The notes under the pieces are model-generated. The model made no database searches. It was not told the origin of the DNA and saw only the letters and a program-made list of their open reading frames with translations. From Sthenelais limicola (lineage: Eukaryota; Annelida; Polychaeta; Phyllodocida; Sigalionidae), in contig OW804096.1 of the NCBI GenBank assembly GCA_942159475.1, positions 124,610,941 to 124,674,940 on the forward strand: a DNA stretch of 64,000 nucleotides, given 5' to 3'. The translations under genes and the position numbers were made by a program. Positions 48,721 through 62,574 of this stretch are shown here, piece after piece (the first letter of the stretch is position 1; every line of letters begins with the position of its first letter).

Positions 48721-51700
48721 TTTTATCTCACATCTGATTGGTTGATAGACCATCAGTTTCATTCCGAAACAGACCTATTATCCAATGAGATTGAGCTCCG
48801 TCATATGCCATTTAGGAATTGCCGGTGTTGGGGGACCAGCAACAAAGTAATTTTTGTCCTTAAAACTGGGTACTTTTCATATAAAATATTTATATGGAAT
48901 ACTATTATAACTGGAAAATCCTAAATATATTTGCTAACGTAATGCGCGCACGTAATGCACGCACGATCTTCATTCTGATTGACTAATCATGATGACACCA
49001 TAATAGCAGAACTCCACTATAGGTAAAAAACGGCGCCAGCAGGCAAAATTTGTCGCCGACATTACTTAAAATTCGGAAAATTCGACAAGACTAAAAATTC
49101 TAGTGGATGAGGGGGTAAAATAGGTTGTCGGCAACACATTTATTTGTTGCCAACAATTGCAAAATATCTAACTTGATTAGATATTTCGTCGCAAATGGCA
49201 ACCGATGCGTTCCAAACCCAATTATAAAACTTTAAAATAATCCTTTTCAAATTAGTAAAAGTATATATAACCGTATATAGTAAAACAGTTAACTAACTCA
49301 GTGTGAATATCACAGGAGTTTCACAGCACCGAGTGCCATATTCTAAGCGAATGAACTTATTCCTGTTCTGTCATCCAGTGGTGGAATCTGTTCTGGAAGG
49401 GTTTCGGGCTAACGATTTCCCCAGCGATTTATTCTATGCAGTTATTACCAGTTTATGGCTCATCCTGGTCAAACAACCAGACAATGTATAGTCATAATAG
49501 AGATGTAAAGAGAATAAAAATAGACGTTACCTCTGTGCATTTTTCATGAGAATGTCCCTTCAAGCATGGGTCTGTGCAAGGTAAAACACACATAAACTAG
49601 GGATAGGAATAATGAAGCTTCGTCTAGCTATCAGGACCATACGCGTTAAGGATTGTTACCTTGGCATGTTATACCTCGCAAAAGAGCCGTAAAGTTCCAT
49701 TATTTTGTCATTATGGGGTTATTTCTCCCGTTTTGTCCCTGGGCAGACCTTATTTTTATCAGAAGGATGCTTTCTGGAAGTTATTCTCTGAAACCCAATA
49801 TTTACGAAACTTTCTTTATTGGCTTCAATTACAAATGGATTTCACTTAATACGTTACACAATTAATCTGATTGAAAGAGTCGACAAAAATATCCTTTGTT
49901 CATTTCTTTTGGGGAAATGTGTGGTCCTTTCCCTCTTCAATAAAAGATCTTTTTTTATTTTGTACAAGTTTCGATTGATGAGAATAAATCCAGGTAATCA
50001 ATAGAGAAGTTGTAGTCAGCAATATTCCAAATCAAGATGTCTGTCATGTCCCCAACACGTTTTGGTTCAACAGAGGGGATCTTCTTTTACCTTATACCTG
50101 CACAAAGTGAACAATACCCTTTGTAGTAGTCGTCTCATTCATCACATTATTGTCATTGGAAAGGAAGCATTAGGTATGAAGGTTTTCTATGCTAACGAGA
50201 TCCATTCTTATTTGTATGATCTGTAATGTAATGTAACATCTGTAATGGATTGCCCCCGATCCTTCATTTTTATCAAACGTCATTTTGAATAAAGTATCTT
50301 CATAATACTGCTTTGCCGTACCAGTACTTAATTGGCACATATTTGGGGGGAATCGAAAATGAATGAAGAATATACTTAAATATGATATGTGCTGCTTGAT
50401 TCCTATTCAGCTTTACTGAAGATGAAAATATCCATTGCCTCACGAATCAGAATTGCTTCTGTAGCCATACAACGTAGAAAGCTGTCCAGTCTTCCAGTCA
50501 ATATAGATCTACATGTCACGGATTGTGCACTGACATTTAATAAAGTATCAACAATCAAATTGTCCCAACAGCCAGTTTGCCGTGTAAAAGATACCAGTCA
50601 TGCTATTGGGCAAATGACCACCAACGCATCGCTTATTGTCAAACAGTGACATTGACTATTCAAGGAGTAGTCTATAGCATCCGTTAACTTGTTTTCTCTC
50701 AAGAATAGATAGTATTGACTCCATATTGACTCCATATTGACTGCAATATAAATTATGATATAATCATATACAGTAATTGCCCTATAAGTGAGGCAGGTCA
50801 CGAAGTTATATGCAAATAACAGCCTTGATTAAACCTTTTATTTTATTATTACCATATGGATATATGGTTGGTAGAGTAAATAAGTGGCGTAATAACGGGT
50901 TCACTTTGATGTCGTAGTTTAATCAATGATACCAACAGTGCCCTTTGTCAGCTCTATTTGAGCATAATGTGTATCTCGAAATGTAAAGTTGTTTGCTGAA
51001 TAAGAAATCTTAAACTATTCTAATCAATTATATTGATCTTTGATTGGAGTTGAAATAAAACTTTCTATATATGTTGTTTATCAAATTATTGCATGACAGG
51101 TGTGATTCTATTTTATTATATCGAGCTATTATTTGAACAATCATAAATGTATTCAATGATTGGTTAATTTGACGGATCAGTTATAAATGGAAATTCTTTT
51201 GACATCCGCACCTATGTATGTACCACTTTTATTACGATTCCATGATCTGTACATGTATAACAAAGAAGATGGTTTTCGTGCAATTCCTTGCTGAGTTAAC
51301 AGATTAAGGAAAGTCATGGGGTGCCCCAACCTCATACCCTTCCGATAATGAACTCCTGATCGTGTAATCTAGCCTCGGGTCAAAGGGTAGCAAAAACTTC
51401 CCGATTAAAGAGACCTTTGTTCATCCGTTCATAATAACTGAGCTTCATCCCATCGTTTGCTTGACTGTCTGGTCCAAAGACGATAAGGGTCCTTTCTCAT
51501 TGGCTTCCACCTATTAGCTTTGTACGAGATTTCCTAAGCAATTGCTTTGATGTAGAGCTGCTCAATAAACATTCAGGGAAACAGTACTTTACCTGGTTCC
51601 AATGTTGCACATATATCTTCACCGGGGAAGGCTAGTATCCTTTACCCCTGCCTTACAAATTAAATCTTTGGATGTACTTGATTATTCTGTGTATTTCTAT

Positions 51701-54540
51701 TTTCATCTCTATTGCATTGAAGTTGGATATATTCCTATAAGCGACGCTGCTTGTGTGCCCCTACTAATTACAATAATGGATGTTTTATTCAAATATGGTT
51801 AATTGGAAAATCATTCAAACGTCATCTAACAACAAATAAAACATCTCGATGGATAAAAAACTTATTACGCCATACAGGATCAGAAGTATTTTATTCCCTA
51901 TAGGCCATTTCTTTTGTGATTTACCATTGCATGTGAAATGACAACAGTCGCTAGCTTCCAAACAATGTTTGGGTGTGTCTTTTCTATTGTTCGTTTTACA
52001 CAAAGCATCCTTAGAAATATACTTTTTGGAACAAAGAATGACCCTGACATTAATCCCATAAAATATGGGCGTGTCTTTCCCATTTCTTAGGGATAAATAT
52101 AGCATTTATGAGTTTGTCCTCAATGTACCCCAGCTTAACCTGCATTTAGTTGGATGATGCATATAAGTATCAGAAATTTTGAACATTTGAGGACACCATT
52201 CACCTGTTCGTAAAGATATCATAAGAAACCTACATCCTGAACTGGGGATATACGCCTCCGGGGGCAGGACACCTTCAAATTCATGTACCCCAACGTGATT
52301 CAAGTTAATCAAATATTCCAAATGTCTTTGATAAACATTATAATGATAGTATTTGACATCAAAACGCAATAGGTTTGTCATAAACTTTGAAAGACTCACT
52401 ATTTTCTCGAGTATCAAAACGATCTTTTCACTTTCATGATGTTTGATGTATACCAAAAGTGGGGGAAAGAAGCCCTTTTTCAGACCTCGACACTCAAATA
52501 GCTAACTGACTTGTATATTTCGAATCCCATTCCCTTCTCCATAAATATACCTCTATTCACTCCAGGTCCAAACCCTCAGATCAGATAAAAATGGTATGTC
52601 AGCCTATTTTACTAATCGGTTTCCTGGTCTAGAACTCGGCGTTTTAATGGGAATATAATGACATTTTACCGTCTTTATGGAATTATAGTGGCACTTTACG
52701 GTTTGAGGCGAGAAGCTTCCCCTTCGTTTGAAGGGACTCTCTCAACTTTGGACCCAGACTGTATTAGTGTTCCTTTTCCGTATAACATGAGGTTCGGAAA
52801 TGGTGGGGTTGACCGACGAATTCAATTTGTAATTGGATGTAACTTCCCTTCGGAGATCAATAAAATATTGTGGACATGTTGAACATGTACTAACCCTCGG
52901 AGCAGTAAGATTACGTCAAAAGCTATTGATGTTTTTGCTTCATGTGAATACACACTTTCTTCCATGAATAAGTGGGGCCAATCCCTAAGGTATTAGTATT
53001 CTGGTGAAATGTGAGTGGCTAGTCGCATAAACGTGACAGGCTCATCAATCAACTGACCAAATGACATGTGACCATGTCACTCGAATGTGGCACCAATCCG
53101 TCTGTCTGTTGGAGGAATAAAAGCATGTGATACTTGGGGCCAATAGAGGGAAACAGTTCTTCGACTTCCAATGGCTTTATAGCAGTCAGGGAAATTGGAA
53201 GGGGCAACGCGCATGATCATAATAAACCATAATTTAATGAATTCTGATGAATTTCGGCAAATATCTGGACAATATCATCGGAACCTGCATAAAAAGATAT
53301 AACTTGAAACAACTACCATTCTGAAGTTTCGAATAAGGCATGCTTCATTTTTTCTAATGTCATACTATATATCATGACATAGTTATAAATGACTGTTGCC
53401 AGGGCGTACAGACTCTACAAACCAAACCACAAACCTTCATATACCTTGGCAGATATGGTAATCAATGATTGACACCTTTTATAAGGATAACAAAGTCTGA
53501 ACCTATTTGATATGATATTTTGAGGTCGCAATGTGGTATTTAAGTAAATTTTAATGACAATAAGGTATGTGTACTCATGGGTATAGGCCGACTCATGCAG
53601 GAACGTCAACACTTCATGCATTTGTTTGGTACCAGAAACCAGACTAATCAAGTCAAATACTGCAATTCAGATGTCATAATATCTAATATAGACCACATGG
53701 TTGAATAGTGAGGACGTGTAGAGACATATTTGTGCGAGTTAAGGAATCGAAACCTCTACCACGGAACGAATGCTGATCCTGCCTTCAATATGTGTGCATG
53801 TAGACACACCGAGAATGGCATGTATCGTCCGTGTATCGTTTAGATAACGCATTTCAAGGAACGTTCGGTTGACTGACAGGATCAGCCCTGTGTCAAGAAA
53901 GAAGGTATAATAGATTAGAAGTGAATAGTCTCCATTGTCAATTTTAACACTGTGTCAGCAGAATTGGTCTTTTTGTTCGATCATACTTTCTTATGTGTAT
54001 GCTCTGTCTGTCTATGGATTGTTATTCAGGATCCACACTATATTAATTGTGGATTTACGACAATGGACACTGTAGACAAATCCTTGAAAGGCTTTTTACT
54101 TGCTGCATGTACAAGGTTCAAATTGTCAGGACGGTTTCCTTTGGTATCGAGAAAAGTTACCTGAGTATTAGTTTCCCCCAAATCAGTTTTTTAAGGGAGG
54201 TGATTTGAAGATTTTCAACGACCGATTTGCCAGTTACATTGCTGGGATGATGCAATGTCTGGGGAAGGCCCCTGTTTCGGTTGGTTGATGCATGAGAATG
54301 GGTGGAGGGAGGGAAGGTCAGTCCTCAAGGCCTACTAAGGTGTCTTGGGTTTTTTCATTTTTATTTGGGAGGAGGAAGGGGAGGGAGGACGGTACGGGGG
54401 AGATGGGGAAGGAGGGGAGAGTGTGAGGGAGATAGTATATATTTGTATTTGCTTTGTCTTGCACCACCCCTGGAAACTATATTTAATAAATTGCTATACC
54501 GTGATACACGGGGAGCTTCTAGTTTAGACATTCTTTCCAG
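48721..54540. other. No gene seen
   Basis: Apart from the dispersed repeat at 49306 and a short ACTCCATATTG triplication near 50715-50745, nothing was recognised. Open frames are short, without domains, and overlap on both strands. Confidence 0.45.
49306..49356. repeat. Second dispersed repeat, copy 2
   Basis: Partner of 44171-44225 in the same orientation. The shared core is CACAGCACyGAGTGC followed by ATATTCTAAGCGA. Confidence 0.6.
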
Positions 54541-54855
54541 ACGCAAATGCCCGTCAATAGGTATCTGGATTTAGAGGCTTTTACTCAATGCATTCAACCA
54601 ACGTACACACTCATTGACGGGTTTCTTTATCAGCCCCAGTCAACTCCCCTAGCAAATCGATCCTCAAACCTTTTACCTTGCTATAGTCGCCCTATTCTTC
54701 TTCCTTGGTACAGCCCAGACATACTCCCTGGGATTTATAAGAACTTTTTGCGCGATATTCAATCTTTCAAATATAGTACATTATTTATTCCTTTCACCAT
54801 TGGGTGGGGCAGCTACTACCAACGGATTACCAAAAGCGCGGAGTCTAGATACAAA
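54541..54855 (+). CDS. Weak candidate internal exon (105 codons)
   Basis: A phase-0 open stretch is bounded by an acceptor-like TTCTTTCCAG before 54541 and a donor-like AAA|GTAAGT after 54855. The frame starts TQMPVNRYLDLEAF and ends AESRYK. I recognise no domain. Pro, Ser and aromatic residues are frequent, which can also occur in AT-rich chance frames. No partner exons were found. Confidence 0.15.
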
Positions 54856-57800
54856 GTAAGTAATCAACGACATATCTTTAATATATTGTAATATAATATA
54901 AATATATAGTCGCTTTAATCATATTTGCATAACAAATTGCGACCATATTCTCTCCATCATTCCATGCACAGACTATTCTAATGAAATCTCACTCAGCAAC
55001 ACCTACACAGCCATACATGTCACTGGAACTGAGATTCCTTGCACTATTTATTCATACATCAATATGAAGTGGGCCAAATTTATACGGAATATATTTATCT
55101 CGGGCTGGTAGAGGATATGCGTATGAGGGAGAGGAAGTCCAATATTTTCCTTGTCTCCAGGGTGAAGAATGGCTGTGTATGGGCTATGTATCAGGGGATT
55201 GGGATGCTGTATGTGTGCGACCCTAGCAAGAACAAGTTGATATTGATCCTCTAGTAGAAGCAATGATTGCAAGGAATAATAGAAGTCTGTTAGACACCAA
55301 AGTGCTTTAGCAACACCTTCAACTATATTCCATTTCCCCGATAGTTCCTGATGTCCTAGAGTCGGAGATTTATCCCTGCAATGCAGTAATACCGATAATA
55401 ATGATAATAACATGTCAACAGCTTTCAGACATAATTCCCGCGAATACATTTTCACATTCTGTATCTCATTTATTCGCAGGTACAACATTCCGAGGAGTAA
55501 CGGGGGAGAAAATGTCGACGCGGAGCTCATATTGCTGCAAATAAGCTGCAAATAATTGCAGGTGATTCATCATGGAAATCAAACCTCTGCATTTGCAGTT
55601 CTACAAAGTACAGGGTTTCATAATGCGAATGACTTGTCGATGATAAATGCTCCGCAATCTTGAAATGACACATGTGTCGTCGTCAGGCCTTCTCGGAGCG
55701 GGGTCTTTGTAATTGAAAGCTCAAATCTCGGTGGTACTACACAGTACACAATGCGCTGAAAGAAATGAACTAAAGCTGCACTACCAGAAAGGAAACCCCA
55801 GGTACATGAGTCCATGTACCAAATTTTAGGGCTGTATATTGAAGGTATTTATGCATAATATAGATATGATGTTATCCTAAGGTTTATATTTAACTACGTT
55901 ACTATGATTGACCATTGACAAATATTAATATTTCCTTTTATGCATTTATATAAACAAATACAGAAGACTTATTGGATGTCTTAATGTTTACCATCATTGG
56001 ACTCCACTTGATCTCATCTGTCCAAATATGATAATATCTCAAAATCCATTGTTTGCGACTTGCGAAAATTTCATAAAAGAAAATCCAGAGGAAGCATTTT
56101 TTCTTTATGTTCAGTATTCAAATTTTCCATTACAAGCGCCAAGGATCTAGGAAAGAAAGCAATAATCGAGAAAGATAGTACAGGACGATTTAGCTGGGAA
56201 TGCCACTTTAACCTAAGCTTGAACTTATCATTTTGTATATAAAAGTATTAAAAAGACAAAAGGTCGTGACTTTAAAGTGACACTTCTCGCTGTTCTGGGC
56301 TAGATTATCGAGTAACGGAATTTTTACTTCCTTCTCTAGTATATGGTGCACCATATCCTACCTAATTAATTCCCATGGATATCAAAACTATGAAATTCAT
56401 ATTATATCAGATATTTGGTAGAACTAGGGAGCAAAATCGTCTTTGCACTCCATGTAGAAATTTCAAAGTGGCCGTTGGTTTGGCATCTGGAGTTACATAA
56501 TGCCAGGCTCGACCAAATGTTGTCCATAGACTCCTGGGTTAAAGTCATTTATATCTCTGACCACCTGGAGCCTGTGGCAGCACTGTTTTGTGGCTTGACC
56601 ATTTACTCATGGATTTGAAATGAATATAGCCAGTCATTACACATATTCACTAGTCAATGAATGAAAACGCAATGCTGGTACTCAAAACTCCAGATATTAG
56701 GGCAACCATAGCGATACGGATTTCAGTTGACGCAACCTAATGCAAGGGAGCCCGATATAGTCTATTTGAATCTAAGTCGTTTTGTGGAGCCCATGCTAAA
56801 CAACTCATTGTATCCTACTTTTCCACCTCCTTGCATCTGAAAACCATCAACAGATGATTCCTTCCTACCAACCCATTATCCAAACGCAACCTATCGCCAG
56901 TCAAATACCCATCCAGTTGGATTCCCCCGGCTATATTTAATTTGGAGCTAGGAGATTATTGGACTTGTCTTTAAATGGATTATTCATTAGTGGGTTATTG
57001 TCCTAAATGAGGCAGATAAAATATTGTAACTGATAGTTCCAGCATATTGTGCCTCATAAAATTCTGATTGGCCGCTTGTAATTACAAATGGCGGTTTTCG
57101 GTTAACAATACCCAATGGCGCACTGCATAAAGTGTGCCCATCCGGGGGAGTATCTTGTCCATTCATCAAAACTGGCGTGAAAGCTTCAAAGCACAAGGGA
57201 AATGGAGAGAATAGGCAGTTAATGAAGAGGGAAGATGCAGTTAAAACCCACTGGTGGGGATACAGAACTTTAAATGGCACTGAAATGGAGAATAACAATA
57301 AAAAAGGATAGCGCATCATCCTCTAGCTATGCTAATATTAGAAAGGACAGCGCAAGACAGAAAGTTGGAAAGATAGAGTGTGTGAGAAAGCTTAACTACC
57401 CAGAAAAAGACTTGATGAAGACCACAAGTACTTAATTTGAAGGCAAGATTTCTTTTTTTCTAGATAGATATCCCTGTTGTCAATAACATCTTATCTCTAT
57501 ATAACCATCTTATCTCTAATGTAAGACAAGCTGTGTGATACGATTCAAGATTTCATTTTTCTCTAATCGATATAGTTCTATGTACCTTTATACATGGGTG
57601 GAAAAGCAAGAAGTCCTTCCTATGGATATACTGCATAATGCAATAACTAAAGTCTACAATTTAAACTAATGGCGGTGCATTCTATAGGGACCTGCCTGTA
57701 AAATGGGTTTAGCCTTTTTTCTATTTTGTGGTAATTGCTTTTGAAAGTTCCATTACTTCCCCACGCCAGAAGATTGCCTTCGGGTGTTTTTCAACTTTTT

Positions 57801-59408
57801 GGCTTGACACATAGATGGCGTGGCATGTTCGTTCCTTATTCTGTCTTTATGGTTTGAGGGTCATTCAGGTCCTGGATCTCAACTGCTCTCACTTACCCAT
57901 CAGTGGCGCCGTGGAGAGGCTAAAATGCGAATCATTTCAGGAGTTCATGATACATAGTTTCATGTCTGGGAGTTATTCAAATGTTCGCCCCAGAGACCTG
58001 GTAGAGTTATACTGCAAAAATGGAGCCTCGTGATCCTCTTAACATGAGAACCTAAGATGGGTTTTTGATTTCTGAGGGCAAGTGACGATATCAAACAAAT
58101 TGCAGCTCATAATGGCTGACCCTGTTTATCCTCTAAAACCAGGGATATTTCATAAAGTTGATCCGATATTGCCTACAGATGACACTTAAACCTCTGCACT
58201 TGGCACCATTGATATCAAAATACCAAAAGTACATATCATATATACACGGAATGGAATGTCATACCCTATTTGCTCCCCCTAGCTTATCACAGGTCTGCTT
58301 TCGTTTCGTATAAATCCCTATATAGCGAGTGTAACTGGTAATTTCGGACATTTTGACTTCATCAAATATTTCGAGATGAAAAATGAAAAATAAATTACAC
58401 CAGAAAGATTAAGTTACAGACCCTAAAACAGTACACACCAGTGTATAGAAACAATGTTTGACCAACAAAATATTAAATTGTTATAATGTCGATAAAATCT
58501 TTCGATAGAGGACATGGCCTGGGGACTTGGAGGTATTTATACTCATATGAATGAGGTCGTACAAAAGCTAAAGTGATACAAGAATAATAGAAAATAATGA
58601 AAACCTTTCATGCGCAGTTCGTTGCCATGACAACGGATTAACACTTCATTTGCCTTGAGGGATTAACTCGTGTTTTACAGTAGCATAAACCGCGTTTGTC
58701 TTTAATCTTGGATGTGTATTTGCTGGATAGAGTGGTTTCACCTGGTGCGAATATTACTATTCTGGAGCTATTGTCGGAACGCTCTTTAAAACTGTTTCTA
58801 GTTATGTCCTGCTGCTTTCATCTGCATCGTAAATAATGACCCTGCTGCATTCATATAAATGCCCAGTTTATCTGTCAGTGTCATTCAGGAAGGAACAATT
58901 TACAACTGAAACTCTATGACCCAGAGATTTCTCAAATTCGGTCTTGCAGAAAAGTAAAGATGGCTAGGAGATGGACTGAGAAACAATTCATTTGGCGAAA
59001 ACCCATCGTTCCTTGCATCCATGTTAAGACGAACATTTTAGAGAGCTGATAGCGAACAATGAGAAGATTTGAAAAGTTGATTACAATAAATTCGTAAGCA
59101 ATATGGAAAAACAACGTACGTTCTCGGAACGAGTGCCTGAAATTTCGCAGCCAGCAAAATTGAACTATCCTTAATGATTCTTATTTAGCCCATCAAGAAA
59201 TCAGATTTCAGGCAAAATCCGATTCTGTTAATTTCCACCTTAAATGTTTTATGAATTCGATCAACGAAAATTCGTTCCTCTGGAGGTTTGGAGATTTTGT
59301 AACAACATTACTTACAATCTCATTTGCGCTTTTAACTCCCATGCTCTGGCAACGGCGTAACCAAAATTGGGATGAATAGATATTTCTTTCCCAAATATTG
59401 TAATTCAT
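54856..59408. other. No gene seen
   Basis: The longest frame (minus strand, 55551-55048, 167 codons) has no recognised domain. A possible plus-strand terminal exon near 57869-58033 is discussed under findings. Confidence 0.4.
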
Positions 59409-59520
59409 AAAGGGCCTTAAATTGTCCACTAAGCCGATTCCCATCCGATTCTCACACAATTTAGTGGAAAAGAGTCCTCTGGGACGCAAAATCGCATAAG
59501 AATCGGCGCAGTGACCTCAA
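59409..59520 (-). mobile_element. Short TIR element, copy 2 (reverse orientation)
   Basis: Its reverse complement aligns with 42564-42674 over most of its length, sharing GCCGATTCTyATG, ACACAATTTAGTGGAAAAGA and TCCTCTG. Its left outer end has a small insertion and its right outer end has diverged. Non-coding. Confidence 0.8.
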
Positions 59521-62410
59521 TCAGGGAAGATGTCCTAGTTGGGCTTCATCTCGGAAAGAATTGAAGATTGAATTGTTATTCTTCTGTACGTCAAAAAATT
59601 AATTTGAATTCTGTGCATCAACAGATTTCTAATCTGAGGCCACACCCTCAAATGTAAAGAAAAATGGGCTTGCTATGCCGCAAGTCAAAAAAATGTGGAT
59701 GATTTTAACATCTCCGTGTTCTTCCCCCGAATTCCTATATATATCAAATCTAAAAGCCCTTGAAATTAACTTTCTATTTATATCTTCAAACTTTGTCCGA
59801 TTATGAAAGCTCGAAAGAGTCGTTTTAGATCATGGCAAGTCTCAAACATCAAAGGACAGGTTCGGAATTGATAAAAAGAACTTGATATAGAAAATGATGA
59901 ATGTTGGACCATAGATGATAATGTGAAGCCCACATAGCTTTAAAAGCTGTGTTTTTCCTGTGGTTCCGACCAAAGTTCCTGACTTTATGGCATATTCCCT
60001 CCATTCATAACTCTTTTGAGTTTATTGATAATGTTTTGCCCTGTACGGCTTTAGAGTGGGCCTGGAGATCACTTTGCATCAAGTAGGAGTCTGCCAACTG
60101 CAGCAAAATCTCAAAAATATATATTTGCGGCTGGTACAGTGGCAGTGATGAAACCTCACATCGATGGCGTTTCCGTTGACACATCCTTCCTTATTGCTTT
60201 GCTTAAGTGGCATATTTGCAGTGATACACCCAGACGCGGCCGTTCAAGGCACCGGAAAAGCATATGGCGGAAGGAGACAGAAAATAACAAAATAGCAGTC
60301 CCCTGAAGCAATGACCTTTAAGTAATTATTGTGACAAACTGAAGCTGTAGATGGGATAGTAACGCTGAAGCCGGTGATACTAGTGAGAGGGCTGTCAGTT
60401 TGTAGATAGGGACAGTAGTTACATGAGTGGCAATGCCTGTATCAGTCACTATAGCAATTATGTCCCGATCTGGGCAAAAGTCATGTAGAATTCGGGGGCG
60501 GGGCGTATATATAATATATGATTCTTCAGGATTGCTATGCTTACTCTTAGCATAGACCAAAAGAAAGGTTAAGTTGAAGTTTGAAATTTGAAATTAAAAA
60601 GAGTCGATGACTAATTTTGAGAAATTGTATAATTGGATTAAAATGTTTTAATGTAATGAATATTTATTCAGCATTTGGGTTAAGGACGATCCGGGCTGTT
60701 CTTCAAAAGAATCCTTCAATTCTTCCAGATGAATTGTTCATGTATGAGGTGGTGAGAAGAAATAGAAACTGAAATTACCAAAGGAAATCATATGAATCGA
60801 GAAAATTACTCGTGTGAAAATAAAACTTGCTTTTAATCCAAGGGGTTCGATGATGCGAAGTTTTAGAATTGCATGTGCCAAGGACATTGGAATGAAGTCA
60901 ATTTTTTTACAGAACAGGTGAGCCCGTGATAACCATGCTTTGGCATTCCAATCTTCCAGATGCAAAGATATTATGCAATGTTATGGACTTGCAGCGAAGA
61001 ATCATCTATTATCGCCGGACAGACGTAACACTGACTGACGAGAGATTGGAAGCATGGTGAAGAAGCAACTGCTAATCATTGTAATAGATAGGTAGTCTAA
61101 AGGGAAAGGTAAGGGGTACAGGGGAAGAAATGGGTTGATGGAAGAGGAGGATAAAGGTATTATATCCTCTTATATATTTATAAAGATCTGGTTATGCCCA
61201 CCCAATCATTCAGGCTCAAATCTCTTGGGGACGCCACCTTGGCGGAGTCTCACAGCAAGGACATTTGCAGAGGGTGAGCTGCATTTGAGGATACAAGGCA
61301 GAGAATATTTACTCGACAATGTATCTGTCAGAGGCGAAGAGGATATGGTAAATATGGCAGCTTCGACAGGTCCTGATGGATTCCATTCAGACTCTACATT
61401 AAGGGGGAGAGGGGATTTTTGATTTCTGCTACAATGTCCCTGCTTGCCAAGAAGGATGAGAAATATTTCCGATAGAATATAGAGTTTGCCATACATGAAA
61501 TATGATTTAGAACCCTTGCTCTTTACCATCTGTCAATTAAGGCCCATTTGAGTTGTTACATTCTCTTCTTCCACCTAAATTGTACGGAGCACCATATGAT
61601 GAAGATAGTGAACAGAAGAGTGTGTAGAGAAGAACTGTTGTGAGCTAGACTATCTATGTAAGTTACATACTAACTGATAATTCAAGAGTAGTGCATTCGT
61701 TAGTGTCTGCTATTGCAACAGGCCGTGTACGCAAAGTTTCATATTTGTTGAATTAGCAAGCACCTACAAGGGACATGATTTCTGATGCCTGATCGTCTCT
61801 CATCCTTTCATTGAGCTATGTTTCGTTCTACTAGGGCGCGTGGGGTAACCAATGTGTGTCACTCTTATTGCTAGTCTGAATACTGAAGTTTTACTATTTT
61901 GAATATGTGAAGCAAGAATCTACAGAGTGAGTGGAAAAGACGGTTCAGTGCTTCGAAAGTTCTTGTTTAACGACTGAGAACCTAACGGATGGATGGATGC
62001 ACATTGGCTTACAAAATCCCAGTAAGAGGCAACAATGGCCCAACAACTTAGGGCTAGAACCAAGTCACGTGGAAGACATCTGGCGGAGAAAAACTGCTGA
62101 GTCATGGATGGGTAAAGAACAAAAGACAAGTATCTGCCACTTACCCAATCAAAGATAAGTTACACCGTTCATTCATTGTCAAGTCACTTTGAAGTTGTGT
62201 GACAATAGGTAGCTTGATAGAACTGCTGAGTCATGTTCATGACAGATGTTGAAACTAGTTCACTTTGTAACGAAAGGTTGTAACAAGAAGTGTATTCATT
62301 AAGTGAAAAACAATATCAGTTCACCGTAACATACATGTAAAAGTAAACATGTTTCTAAAGTTATAGCGAAGGGTTATAAGGAAGAGTGATCAGATAGCAG
62401 TAGGTCATAA
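59521..62410. other. No gene seen
   Basis: Short frames only. No repeats or exons were recognised. Confidence 0.45.
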
Positions 62411-62574
62411 CGACGAGGCACACTAAACCGACCGACCGACGAGAAACGGTCAGAAAACGGATCAGTGTGTCTCTTAAACGATCAAATTCACCTATACTGG
62501 ATACAATCGGTTGGCTAACCGACGGATTTTTGTTATCCCAAATCCGTCGGCCAGTCGGCTTAGTGTGTCTCGTC
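62411..62574. mobile_element. MITE-like element with about 20-bp TIRs
   Basis: The left end CGACGAGGCACACTAAACCG and the right end CGGCTTAGTGTGTCTCGTC are inverted repeats. Inner blocks CCGACCGACG and CCGTCGGCCAG extend the pairing weakly. It is 164 bp with no ORF and no clear target-site duplication. Confidence 0.75.

Noticed and set aside
55048..55551. Minus-strand open frame of 167 codons, the longest outside the SK exon
   Set aside because: No recognisable domain and no convincing splice or initiation context; this length is plausible by chance in six frames over 64 kb of AT-rich DNA.
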